Of a stretch of DNA of 64,000 nt, positions 9,301-16,667 are shown piece by piece (the first letter of the stretch is position 1; every line of letters begins with the position of its first letter). The notes beneath the pieces were generated by a model. It was not told where the DNA came from. It saw only the letters and a program-made list of their open reading frames with translations, and searched no databases. The stretch comes from Pseudopedobacter alpinus (GTDB lineage Bacteria > Bacteroidota > Bacteroidia > Sphingobacteriales > Sphingobacteriaceae), in contig NZ_JBHULV010000008.1 in the NCBI RefSeq assembly GCF_042684645.1, positions 186,001 to 250,000 of the forward strand, in the 5' to 3' direction. Position numbers and translations under genes: made by a program.

Positions 9301-9748
9301 TGATACAGATATGGAACTGATGATTCCGGATGAATATGTCACCAATATCCAAGAACGTTATAATTTATATACCGAACTTTCTAAAATTGAAACTCAAACC
9401 GAATTAGATATTTTTGCAAAAGGCTTACATGATAGGTTTGGCCCATTACCAAGGCAAGTGAAAGATTTATTGCGTACAGTTGAGCTGCAATGGATTGGAA
9501 AAGAAATTGGTTTAGAAAAAATTAGTTGGAAAAAAGGTATTTTAAGAGGTTATTTCATTTCTGATAAACAATCCAAATATTTTGAAACAGATGCTTTTGG
9601 TAAAATATTGAGTTTTGCAGCTCAAAACCCTAGAAAAGTAAATTTAAAAGAAATTAAGAATACTTTGCGTATTGCAATTGAGGATATTAGAAATATTGAT
9701 GACGCTATTTTTGCTTTGGATCAGATGAGAGATCCGGTGGTGATTTGA
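6398..9748 (+). CDS. mfd: Transcription-repair coupling factor Mfd
   Basis: A 1116-residue protein of usual length for Mfd, which removes RNA polymerase stalled at DNA damage and recruits UvrA. Visible in order: a UvrB-like N-terminal module (about residues 1-330), the CarD-like polymerase-binding domain with LKPGDYITHIDHGVGKYAGL (about 440-460), the helicase Walker A GDVGFGKTE (about 586), the DEEQ box in LLIIDEEQKFGV (about 687), motif III TLTATPIPRTL, motif VI QMRGRVGRS, and the C-terminal TRCF domain. The ATG at 6398 is preferred over the TTG at 6386, being close behind a -7 box and starting at the conserved MNIKTILEQY. Its last 33 codons are duplicated in diverged form at 10064-10165. 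Confidence 0.97.
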   Translation: MNIKTILEQYKTDARLISLTKAMQAKQARIQLKGLIGSLDAFAVAISYFLNHRNMVFVLPDREEANYFQADLESLMDKNVLVFPSSYRKSFDFTQTDSANVLMRAEVLNELNHTSEFGNLIVTYPEALAEKVIDRNALEKNTLEISINNKLSIEFINEFLIDYDFERTDFVFEPGQFSVRGGIVDIFSFSHDLPYRIEFFGDHIESIRTFEIEDQLSVEQVKSITIVPNVQAKFLTESNISLLEFIDKDAVVWFKDVSFTLDVIKAGYKKSNELWKALSTQQKQQNPDWIDPKFAFTDDKMLADQLNDFPIVEFGKQFFYHATDTINFDARPQPSFNKDFTLLMRNLQQNEAQKIDNYILTDSSKQQERLFAIFDDLNKAIKFNPINISIREGFIDYEQKLACYTDHQIFDRYYKYKLKRGYAKSQAITLKELRDLKPGDYITHIDHGVGKYAGLEKVEVNDKVQEMIRLIYADNDLLYVNINSLNRISKYSGKDGHTPKMNKLGTDVWEKLKKTTKKKVKDIARDLIKLYALRKAQEGMAFSPDTYLQNELEASFIYEDTPDQEKATADVKKDMESPHPMDRLVCGDVGFGKTEIAIRAAFKAATDGKQVAILVPTTILAMQHYKTFNERLKDFPVRTDYINRFKTPKQVKDTLEALKAGKVDIIIGTHKLVSKDVKFKDLGLLIIDEEQKFGVTVKEKLKQFRANVDTLTLTATPIPRTLHFSLMGARDLSIMQTPPPNRQPVQTELHVFNEKLIKESVEFELDRDGQVFFIHNRVADLRQLGGLIQKLVPKARIAIAHGQLEGDQLEDIMLDFIDGKYDVLVATTIIEAGLDVPNANTMLINHAHMFGLSDLHQMRGRVGRSNKKAFCYLLSPPLSTLTPEARKRLSAIEEFSDLGSGFNVAMRDLDIRGSGNLLGAEQSGFIAEIGFDMYHKILDEAIQELKEDEFKGLFADEKPRPFVSFTQIDTDMELMIPDEYVTNIQERYNLYTELSKIETQTELDIFAKGLHDRFGPLPRQVKDLLRTVELQWIGKEIGLEKISWKKGILRGYFISDKQSKYFETDAFGKILSFAAQNPRKVNLKEIKNTLRIAIEDIRNIDDAIFALDQMRDPVVI

Positions 9749-9770
9749 TGAATGAAATAACTAAATTTGT

Positions 9771-9853
9771 ACATGTCATCATTCAGATTAGATTAGATAG
9801 AACAAAATTTAAACCCCAAACTGCTGATGAAGCGGCTAATCATGCTACTTATT
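9771..9853 (+). pseudogene. Truncated copy of the LDRTKF small-protein gene
   Basis: The sequence from 9771 matches the start of the intact gene at 10190 almost perfectly, but a 5-bp tandem duplication (GATTA) shifts the frame to TAG after seven codons, and the copy stops where the REPIN-like element begins. It is a dead 5' fragment. Confidence 0.8.
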
Positions 9854-9856
9854 CTC

Positions 9857-9991
9857 CTTGTGGTCGGTGTTATCACCGCACCACTAAAATGTTTGTTCTT
9901 TAATTAAGAATATGAAATTTGAAACAAAGCAGATTTTAAGTTCAGATAACTCAAATATAATGGTACGGTGATAACACCGACCATAGGTCAA
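9857..9991. repeat. REPIN-like element, copy 1
   Basis: Two inverted units bound a segment of about 125 bp: the left unit TGGTCGGTGTTATCACCG continues CACCA (9861-9883), and the right unit is its inverse (9961-9983). Each unit folds alone into a hairpin (CGGTG-TTAT-CACCG inside TGGT...ACCA, one bulged base), preceded by CTTG or, on the other side, CTTA. Paired inverted REP hairpins are the form of REPINs, which single-strand RAYT (Y1) transposases move. The interior is AT-rich with no gene. No transposase is in the window. Confidence 0.75.
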
Positions 9992-9995
9992 CAGA

Positions 9996-10060
9996 GTAGA
10001 TTTTAAGTTCAGATAACTCTTAATTTATAGATAATGGTACGGTGATAACACCGACCATAA
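9996..10060. repeat. Partial REPIN-like element (right half only)
   Basis: The block AGATTTTAAGTTCAGATAAC and the right REP hairpin (10034-10057) of copy 1 occur again here, directly after copy 1. The left unit is missing. It abuts the duplicated mfd tail. Confidence 0.75.
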
Positions 10061-10063
10061 GTC

Positions 10064-10165
10064 AAAGAGATTAAAAATACTTTGAGGATTGCTATAGAGG
10101 ATATTAGTAATATTAACTATGCAATTTCTGCTTTGGATCAAATGAGAGATCCGGTGGTGATTTGA
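10064..10165 (+). pseudogene. Duplicated 3' end of mfd
   Basis: The last 33 codons and stop of mfd are repeated here, with 14 differences in 99 bases by my alignment, giving R to S, D to N, D to Y and F to S changes. The 44 bases after the stop are identical to those after the real mfd stop. So the coding part has diverged while the flank has not, which argues for a mosaic origin rather than simple duplication and drift. Confidence 0.85.
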
Positions 10166-10189
10166 TGAATGAAATAACTAAATTTGTAC

Positions 10190-10393
10190 ATGTCATCATT
10201 CAGATTAGATAGAACAAAATTTAAAGCCCAAACTGCTGATGAAGCGGCTAATCATGCTACTTATTATCAATCTTTAACTTGGCAAGAACGTATTAAGATT
10301 GCGAATTATTTAAATAGTATTGCTTTTAATTATCCAGAAAATAACCCTCCACGGTTAGATAGAACAAAATTTACAACTCGCTCAAGAAGTTAA
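10190..10393 (+). CDS. Small LDRTKF-repeat protein, partner of the nucleotidyltransferase
   Basis: A 67-residue soluble protein starting MSSFRLDRTKF. The motif RLDRTKF occurs twice, at residues 5-11 and again near the C-terminus, with a helical middle (SLTWQERIKIANYLNSIAF). Its stop is one base from the ATG of the nucleotidyltransferase gene, so the two are surely co-translated. Small proteins of this look are found before nucleotidyltransferases in Bacteroidota; an antitoxin role is an inference from this pairing. The ATG at 10190 is preferred over a TTG two codons earlier. A dead partial copy lies at 9771. Confidence 0.7.
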   Translation: MSSFRLDRTKFKAQTADEAANHATYYQSLTWQERIKIANYLNSIAFNYPENNPPRLDRTKFTTRSRS

Positions 10394-10394
10394 T

Positions 10395-10853
10395 ATGAGC
10401 AATATTTTCAATCAAGATTTTAGAGATTTTATTGAGGCACTAAATAATGCCAATGTTAAATATATTCTGGTAGGAGGGTATTCAGTAATTCTTCATGGAT
10501 ATTCTAGAACTACTGGGGATATGGATATTTGGGTAGATAGAAGTGCTGATAATTATGAAAAGATAAAACTCGCATTCTCTAATTTCGGAATGCCTGTATT
10601 TGACATGACCGATTCTAATTTTTTAACTCATCCAAATTGGGATGTTTTTACATTTGGTATTCCGCCATCAGCTATTGATGTAATGGTTAAATTAAAAGGT
10701 TTAGATTTTAAAGAGTGTTATCCAAATGCAGTGGATTTTGAAGATGATGGACTTTTAATTAAATGTATAAATTTCAATGATTTAATAAGAGCCAAAGAGG
10801 CCTCGTTTCGCCCTAAGGACATTGATGATATACAAAACCTAAAAAACAAATAG
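10395..10853 (+). CDS. Minimal nucleotidyltransferase (possible toxin of a TA-like pair)
   Basis: A 152-residue protein with the nucleotidyltransferase fold signature: GGYSVILHGYSR at about residues 27-38 followed by the metal-binding pair in TGDMDIWVDR (about 40-50). A third acidic residue may be in AIDVMVK. This is the size of solitary nucleotidyltransferases (DUF6036 or MNT-like), some of which act in toxin-antitoxin or phage defence pairs by transferring nucleotides to tRNA or a partner protein. Here it is joined to the small LDRTKF protein in a two-gene unit flanked by REPIN-like repeats. The substrate is unknown. Confidence 0.75.
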   Translation: MSNIFNQDFRDFIEALNNANVKYILVGGYSVILHGYSRTTGDMDIWVDRSADNYEKIKLAFSNFGMPVFDMTDSNFLTHPNWDVFTFGIPPSAIDVMVKLKGLDFKECYPNAVDFEDDGLLIKCINFNDLIRAKEASFRPKDIDDIQNLKNK

Positions 10854-10909
10854 TTTGGAATCTGAAAAATTATTTGTGATACGTGTGTAAAACTCATCAA
10901 TTCAAAACA

Positions 10910-11041
10910 CAAAATTCACAAAAAATCCTACATAATTCCGTTACTAGTTTTTTAGAAATTCACATTTCATTTTTTTAACTTTATAAATAAACACTTTTGC
11001 GGCATGAATAGCTTTAAAACTTAATGTATTGTCCTTTTATT
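10910..11041 (+). pseudogene. Duplicated promoter and first codons of the DUF3078 gene
   Basis: This stretch matches 11767-11901, the upstream region and first 13 or so codons of the intact DUF3078 gene, at high but imperfect identity. The shared text includes CACTTTTGCGGCATGAATAG. In this copy TTA has become TAA after six codons, and the match ends at the REPIN-like element. The result is a dead start without a gene body; its promoter might still fire into the following gene. Confidence 0.85.
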
Positions 11042-11045
11042 TCTT

Positions 11046-11177
11046 CTTGTGGTCGGTGTTATCACCGCACCACTAAATATTTGTTCTTTAATTAAGAATA
11101 TAAAATTTGAAATAAAGCAGATTTTAAGTTCAGATAACTCAAATATAATGGTACGGTGATAACACCTACCATAAGTC
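11046..11177. repeat. REPIN-like element, copy 2
   Basis: This copy has the same architecture as 9857-9991: left hairpin unit at 11050-11072, right inverted unit at 11149-11171 (one change, ACACCTACCA), and a closely similar interior. As with copy 1, it follows directly on a truncated gene start. Confidence 0.75.
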
Positions 11178-11203
11178 AAATTGTTTTTACCCTAATTAAC
11201 AGT

Positions 11204-11689
11204 ATGAAAAATTTAATAGCCATTATTTTAATAATAGCTTTTAGTGCCAGCTTTTCTAAAGCTCAGGTAATTAAAGACACCATAAAGGTTAAAAAACACA
11301 TATTTGGCACCATTTATTTAAAAGACGGAAAAAGCATAGGTAACGGAAGAGGCTTAAGTAAGCTGTTAAGTTCAAATCCAGAAACCCATGCGGATTTAAA
11401 ATTAGTAAACACTAATTGGGTGTTCTCGGCAATATTCGGAGGTGCATCTGGTTTCATTTTTGGTTATCAATTAGCGAGTAGCTACACTAGGTCATCACCC
11501 AATTGGGGAGCGCTTAGTGCCGCTACTGCTTTATTAGGATTATCCATTCCATTTGAAATCGGAAGGGTAAAGCACATTAACAAGGCGGTTTCAATCTATA
11601 ATAACGGTTTAAGGCAGACTAGTAGAAACAATCTTCAGTATAACCTTAGAATTTCAAATAACGGCGTAGGATTAAAAGTTAGTTTTTAA
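11204..11689 (+). CDS. Exported protein with two hydrophobic segments, unknown
   Basis: A 161-residue protein with a signal peptide (MKNLIAIILIIAFSASFSKAQ) followed by KKHIFGTIYLKDGKS and two short hydrophobic stretches (WVFSAIFGGASGFIFGYQL, ALSAATALLGLSIPFEIG). The end, YNLRISNNGVGLKVSF, resembles a beta-strand ending in Phe as in outer membrane proteins. The ATG at 11204 is chosen because the longer frame starts inside the REPIN-like element. It lies between the two copies of the DUF3078 start, so it may have arrived with the rearrangement. I do not recognise the family. Confidence 0.65.
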   Translation: MKNLIAIILIIAFSASFSKAQVIKDTIKVKKHIFGTIYLKDGKSIGNGRGLSKLLSSNPETHADLKLVNTNWVFSAIFGGASGFIFGYQLASSYTRSSPNWGALSAATALLGLSIPFEIGRVKHINKAVSIYNNGLRQTSRNNLQYNLRISNNGVGLKVSF

Positions 11690-11862
11690 ATTTTATAGAC
11701 TGAAATTATCAAAAACGATTTTGTCCAAGGGTCTCTCTTTTCGAGGATCCTGATTTATTTGTTTGCCAAAATTCATAAGAAACCCCATACAATTCCGTTA
11801 ACACTTTTTCAAAAATTCACATTTCATTTTTTTTAAACTTTATAAATTAACACTTTTGCGGC

Positions 11863-12867
11863 ATGAATAGCTTTAAAACTTATTGTATTGTCCTTTTATT
11901 AGCTTTAATAGGTGGCAATACAAAAAGTGCAACTGCACAAACAGCTAACAGAGTAGATTCTATTGTTGTAAAAGAAATTCAAATTAGAAAAAATCCTTTC
12001 TATAGCCGGCCACCTGTTTTTTTCATTTACAAAAGACAGCTTAAACAAAGCTTTGTTAACCTAAAAGTTAATTATTGGAAAACCAAACTTAATTTCGGGA
12101 TTAACCTTAATCAGGCCGCATTTAGTGAGAATTGGAGCGGAGGTGGAGTAAATTCCATTGCTTTAAGTTCCATTTTGAATTATAAAGCAGAATATAATAA
12201 AGAAGGTAGAAACTTCACCTCTGAGGTTTTACTACAATATGGTAAGCTAAAAAATCAGGATCAGTTAGAAAGAAAAACAAACGATCGAATATTTTGGGAT
12301 AACAAAGCTGGTTTACCCATATCAGAAAATTGGAGTTTCTTTGGTTCTATCAGTTTTGAATCACAATTTGATGCGGGTTTTAGTTATGGAAAAGATGCAT
12401 CAAATAATGAAACTCGTAAAATTATTTCAAAATTTATGTCACCTGGTTACCTTACAGAATCTGTAGGTTTTGAATATAAACCCGAAAAATTTTTTAGTTT
12501 AAGGTTAGGAACAGGTACCGCAAGACAAACTTTTTTATTAGATACTACACTTTACAGAAACAATCCTAAAAACTTTGGTGTTCCTGTTGGCAAGCGGTTC
12601 AGAAACGAATTGGCTTTTCAAGGTGTAGCAAATTTTGATAAAGATGTTGCCACAAACTTAAACTTAAAGGCAAGGTATTTACTATTTGCTGCTTACGAAA
12701 AACTTAATAATATAGACCAACGTTTAGATGTTACCGTAACTGCAAAAGTGAATAGATTAATAAACGTTACTGTAGCTACAACAGCTTTATACGATGATGA
12801 TTTTAGTGGCAAAATACAATCTAGCCAAAGTTTGGCACTTGGTATAATGTTTAAAATACCTCGTTAA
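11863..12867 (+). CDS. DUF3078 outer membrane beta-barrel protein
   Basis: A 334-residue exported protein: signal peptide to about residue 26 (SATAQ), then NYWKTKLNFGINLNQAAFSENWSGGG, the hallmark of DUF3078, and alternating amphipathic beta-strands through to LALGIMFKIPR. It should form an outer membrane barrel of unknown role. A -7-like CACTTTTGC precedes the ATG closely. The promoter and first codons are duplicated upstream at 10910. Confidence 0.85.
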   Translation: MNSFKTYCIVLLLALIGGNTKSATAQTANRVDSIVVKEIQIRKNPFYSRPPVFFIYKRQLKQSFVNLKVNYWKTKLNFGINLNQAAFSENWSGGGVNSIALSSILNYKAEYNKEGRNFTSEVLLQYGKLKNQDQLERKTNDRIFWDNKAGLPISENWSFFGSISFESQFDAGFSYGKDASNNETRKIISKFMSPGYLTESVGFEYKPEKFFSLRLGTGTARQTFLLDTTLYRNNPKNFGVPVGKRFRNELAFQGVANFDKDVATNLNLKARYLLFAAYEKLNNIDQRLDVTVTAKVNRLINVTVATTALYDDDFSGKIQSSQSLALGIMFKIPR

Positions 12868-12954
12868 ATTTTAAATTTTCGAATTTATCTCCATCAAATT
12901 ATAATCATTTGATGCCATTTTTTAATAAACCAATTTGTACCAACTCATATAAAT

Positions 12955-14175
12955 TTGAAAAAGAGCGTTAAATTAATTCCTTTTATGCTCATTAGCTTTC
13001 TGCTAGTATTCATCAGTTGGTATGTACAAGAAGGCATGAGTGTATTGTTTAAAACTTATTTGTTTAAACCAATTTATATAATTGCTTGTCTAGCTATAAT
13101 AATTGCTTTAATTACGGCGCTCATTAGAATTCCTAAAAACGGAATGGATAGGTTTTTTAAAATAGCTGTTCATGTTTTTTTTGCAGTTTTTGTTGCTCAA
13201 ATTATTTTTTTCATCATTAATTTAATTGGAGATATTACTCGTTTAGGCTTAGCTATTTTTGGTAACCATCATCAAAACGGAGATTTTTTACCACCTAAAA
13301 TATTTGGCTTTTCTGTAATTGCATTTATCAGCTTTTCAATAATATTAATTTTGTTCATTCATGGCATATTTAAAGGGAAGTACGCTTACAAAGTAATTAA
13401 GCAAAAGTTGTTTTTTGAAAATTTGCCTAAAGAATTTGATGGTTTTAGGATTATACAAATATCTGATATTCATGCAGGAAGTTTTGATAACGCAAAAGCA
13501 GTACAAAGAGGAATAAATTTAGTAAATAAGCAAAAAGCAGATTGATTTGTTTTTACAGGCGATTTAGTAAACAATAAAGCTTCAGAAATTGAACCTTGGA
13601 TTCCATATTTTAATCAAATAAGAGCACCTTATGGTCAATTTTCCATTTTAGGTAACCATGATTATGGCGATTATATACAATGGGAAAACCCACAAAGTAA
13701 AATTGATAATCTTAATCAATTAAAAAAGTATCATCATCAAATTGGATTTAAGCTTTTGCTTGATGAGCACATAGTTTTAGAAAAAGATAATCAGAAAATT
13801 ATTTTAGCAGGTGTAGAAAACTGGGGAATTGGCTTTGGTGAAAGAGGAGATTTAAATAAAGCATTGCGTGGAACGGAGGTAAATGATTTTAAAATTTTGC
13901 TATCGCATGATCCTTCTCATTTTGATGCACAGATAAAAAATCACGCATCGAAAATAAATTTAACATTAAGTGGGCATACCCACGGAATGCAGTTTGGGAT
14001 AGAAGCTTTTGGCTTTAAATGGAGCCCGGTGAAATATCGGTATAAACATTGGGCAGGTTTAAAAGAAGAAAATAATAGATACTTATATATTAACAGAGGC
14101 TTTGGTTTTTTAGGTTTTTCTGGTAGAATAGGTATTTGGCCAGAAATAACAGTAATTGAGTTAAAATTAAATTAA
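12955..14175 (+). pseudogene. Membrane-anchored metallophosphoesterase broken by in-frame TGA
   Basis: One frame runs from TTG at 12955 to TAA at 14175 (407 codons), interrupted only by TGA at 13543-13545. The N-terminal 150 residues carry four membrane segments. The calcineurin-like phosphoesterase domain follows: DIHAG (first metal site) lies before the TGA; FTGDLVNN, GNHDY, SHDP and SGHTHGMQFG lie after it. The stop falls two residues before FTGD, at a place where relatives have a hydrophobic residue, so a single base change such as TTA to TGA explains it. The first part lacks most metal ligands and the second lacks a start, so activity is unlikely unless the stop is read through. Confidence 0.85.
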
Positions 14176-14194
14176 TATAAAAGTATTTTCAAAA

Positions 14195-14224
14195 AAAAAT
14201 CCTTGGGACTAACCAAGGATTTTT
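14195..14224. terminator. Terminator between convergent genes
   Basis: A perfect 12-bp stem (AAAAATCCTTGG with its complement), loop GACTAA, flanked by A and T runs, serves both the phosphoesterase gene and the convergent barrel gene. Confidence 0.85.
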
Positions 14225-14267
14225 AAAAATATTGAAAGTTTTAGCCTTTAGCTTTATACTCTAAATC

Positions 14268-15179
14268 TTATTTAGTTAAAGATTTGTAAATGAATTTATA
14301 AGTTAAACCTGCAGAACCATAGTAAGATTTACCAACGTTTCTACCGTCAACAATACCACCACCACTTACACTTATTCCAAAATTACCGTCAATTGGAGTG
14401 TAAATAGTTCCTCCTACTTTAGTATAATTAACTTTTGTTGCAGTAAAATCGTTGTTAAAACCAGGTCTTAAAATATCTGTACCACTAGTTGATGTTTGGT
14501 TGCCTACTTGTCCTGCAATATAAAATCTATCTGCTGCAAAACCAATTTTTAATTCGCTTAAAATTGCATCAGGCACATCAGTTGTTCTTGCACTGTAACC
14601 AGCTTGTCCTGTTATAAAGAAACCTCTTTCATCTTTAAAATGCGCTAACAAAATACCATTTAAAGTTGTAGCTCTATTACCAATTGCTATAATAGATTGT
14701 AATTCGTCATCAACTTTATAATCTCCAAGTGGTGTGGTAAAGCCTAAAGATCCTTGAAAAGAAACGTTACCAACTTTAGCAAATTCGTATTTTAAGAAGG
14801 CAGAAATATCTTGCATTCCTTCAATTTGGTTGCTATAATCTCCTCCATTAGAACGAATTCCTTGTAATGTTGCCGGATTTGCTGATCCAACTGTTTGTAT
14901 AAAAGGTAAAGAAACAACGGCATCTAATTTATCAGATATGCCATAATTACCATAAATATTAAAACTATTGGTAGAAACTGATCCAAAAATTGGAGTTTCA
15001 TCAACTATTTCTGGAACTAAGTAAACACTTTTATAATTTTCGTGAGTTAAAGAAAAAGTTAATCCTCCACCTTTTTTACCTTGCATAAAACCGCTTAATG
15101 GCGTTTGTGCAAAAGAACTTATACTTAATCCTATGATAAGGCCAGTACTTAATATTGCTGATTTTGTAAATATTTTCAT
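14268..15179 (-). CDS. Outer membrane beta-barrel (transporter-like) protein
   Basis: A 303-residue protein with a signal peptide (MKIFTKSAILSTGLIIGLSI, ending SSFAQ) and regular amphipathic beta-strands. Features such as NYGISDKLDAVVSLPFIQT, DISAFLKYEF and SFQGSLGFTTPLGDY resemble the phenol-degradation meta-pathway type of outer membrane barrel. It ends near an aromatic strand (AGLTYKFIYKSLTK). It diverges from the fasciclin gene, and both share a 14-mer motif in the region between them. Substrate unknown. Confidence 0.75.
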   Translation of the reverse strand: MKIFTKSAILSTGLIIGLSISSFAQTPLSGFMQGKKGGGLTFSLTHENYKSVYLVPEIVDETPIFGSVSTNSFNIYGNYGISDKLDAVVSLPFIQTVGSANPATLQGIRSNGGDYSNQIEGMQDISAFLKYEFAKVGNVSFQGSLGFTTPLGDYKVDDELQSIIAIGNRATTLNGILLAHFKDERGFFITGQAGYSARTTDVPDAILSELKIGFAADRFYIAGQVGNQTSTSGTDILRPGFNNDFTATKVNYTKVGGTIYTPIDGNFGISVSGGGIVDGRNVGKSYYGSAGLTYKFIYKSLTK

Positions 15180-15221
15180 TTTATTTTAATTTGAGTTTTT
15201 GTTAATAATTAATCTAATTTT

Positions 15222-15396
15222 ATTGCTTATCGGAATTTTTTGTTTCAATGTATGTTCGTATAATTACATCGTTTGAACAGAATTACGAAATTAAATAAAC
15301 ATTTGGTTTTTATTTTTTAAACTTTTTTTTAAAACCTAAAAACTAAACATAAACAACGTACGTATATGTGTTCAAAACAATGATTGCTTATCGGAA
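15222..15396. promoter_or_regulatory. Paired 14-mer sites in a divergent intergenic region
   Basis: The sequence ATTGCTTATCGGAA occurs at 15222-15235 and 15383-15396, both in plus orientation, 43 bp from the barrel gene start and 37 bp from the fasciclin gene start. Between them lie a TGTTC...GAACA inverted pair (about 15250-15280) and a CGTACG palindrome (15357-15362). They look like shared control sites for the two divergent envelope genes; the regulator is unknown. Confidence 0.5.
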
Positions 15397-15433
15397 ATAA
15401 CTCAATCATTTAATAACTCATTAAAAAAATAAA

Positions 15434-16438
15434 ATGAAAAATTATAAACTTATAAAATCAGGATTCATTATTGCATTATTTGCAGTAGTATTGTCAACAG
15501 TTGTAACATCTTGTCAAAAAGACGATGACCTTGACCCAACAATTTCTCAAGTAGCTGTTAGCTTAAAGGGATTTAGTCAACTAGAAGCAGCCGCTATTAG
15601 GGGTGGAGTTGCTGGAGTGCTATCAGAAAAGAATCCAGCTGCAAATTCTGGCGGTAATTATACTGTTTTTGCACCAACTAATGAAGCCTTTGCTAAACTA
15701 GGATTAGTTAATCCTCAAGATTTAAATGCATTACAAAAAGCATTTTTAACAAACGTTTTGGTTTACCATGTTAGCAATGGTAATACTTTAGAGTCAGCTT
15801 TAACTAACGGTGTTGCAGTACCATCTTTATTAGGTCCAACTAAAAGAATCATAAGTAGAGGAAGTGATTTATTTGTTAACGGTTCTAAAATAATCGCAAC
15901 TAATGTTAAAGCAGATAATGGTACCATCCATGCAATTGATAAAGTTATCTTAGCATCTGGTGCTGATATTGCAAATACTGCAATTTTCTTTGCACAAGGT
16001 AAAGGCTTTGTAAATCCAGAATTAAGCTTTTTAGTAGAGGCTGTTGTATATGCTGATTTGGTAGCTGCTTTAGCAGACCCAACTGCAAACTATACAGTTT
16101 TTGCACCAACTAATCAAGCTTTCAAAGATTTAGGGAAAATTTTAGGTGTGGCAATTGATAATCCAGCTGATATCAGAAAATTAGATAAAGCTACTGTAAC
16201 TCAAGTTTTATTAACACATGTGTTTAATTTACAAGGTGGTGGTAAATTTACTTCTGAGTTATTTGCAAGCGATATTACTGCATTAAACGGACAAGTTATT
16301 ACCTTAGGTGCTTATAACAAAGGTGTTTTAAGTGTTAAAGGAAGAGGCAATGCAACTGCTGCAAATATGGCAATACCAGATGTGCAAACTACAAACGGAG
16401 TTGTACATGTTATTGATAGAGTATTATTACCACAATAA
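15434..16438 (+). CDS. Fasciclin (FAS1) domain lipoprotein
   Basis: A 334-residue lipoprotein: a hydrophobic signal ends in a lipobox-like TSCQKDDD at residues 25-32, followed by two FAS1 domains. Each shows the box NYTVFAPTNEAF or NYTVFAPTNQAF and ends with an H-x-I-D box (IHAIDKVI, VVHVIDRVL). FAS1 domains mediate adhesion or polysaccharide contact at the cell surface. A strong terminator follows. Probably monocistronic. Confidence 0.92.
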   Translation: MKNYKLIKSGFIIALFAVVLSTVVTSCQKDDDLDPTISQVAVSLKGFSQLEAAAIRGGVAGVLSEKNPAANSGGNYTVFAPTNEAFAKLGLVNPQDLNALQKAFLTNVLVYHVSNGNTLESALTNGVAVPSLLGPTKRIISRGSDLFVNGSKIIATNVKADNGTIHAIDKVILASGADIANTAIFFAQGKGFVNPELSFLVEAVVYADLVAALADPTANYTVFAPTNQAFKDLGKILGVAIDNPADIRKLDKATVTQVLLTHVFNLQGGGKFTSELFASDITALNGQVITLGAYNKGVLSVKGRGNATAANMAIPDVQTTNGVVHVIDRVLLPQ

Positions 16439-16458
16439 ATAAAAATATTTTTAGGGTG

Positions 16459-16498
16459 AGCCGAGGTCAAGAATATAATTCTTGATTTCGGCTTTTTT
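16459..16498 (+). terminator. Terminator of the fasciclin gene
   Basis: An inverted repeat AGCCGA-GG-TCAAGAAT paired with ATTCTTGA-T-TCGGCT is followed by a run of T, a clear intrinsic terminator. Confidence 0.85.
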
Positions 16499-16667
16499 AG
16501 TTTTAAAAATCCTATTAAATTCATTAATCTATAGTAAAACGTTTATTTGCAATAATGTGGAAAACATAAAAACCTATAAATCAACTATTTTTACACATGA
16601 AGTGTTTTTTAATTTGCACTTATTAACAATTTTAAGCTACATTTAAATTTATATAAAATGTTTTATT

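Larger units (their letters stand above)
10854..11203. other. Intergenic region between nucleotidyltransferase and exported protein
   Basis: These 350 bp hold no gene of their own. About half is a duplicated DUF3078 gene start (10910-11041) and the rest is REPIN-like copy 2 (11046-11177). Confidence 0.8.

Noticed and set aside
9857..11177. Insertion sequence or integron attC sites
   Set aside because: No transposase or integrase frame is present, and the ends are self-folding hairpin units as in REPINs rather than simple terminal repeats or attC cores.
13543..13545. Selenocysteine or recoded TGA
   Set aside because: The position is a hydrophobic residue in this enzyme family, no metal or redox role is expected there, and TGA serves as an ordinary stop elsewhere in the window.
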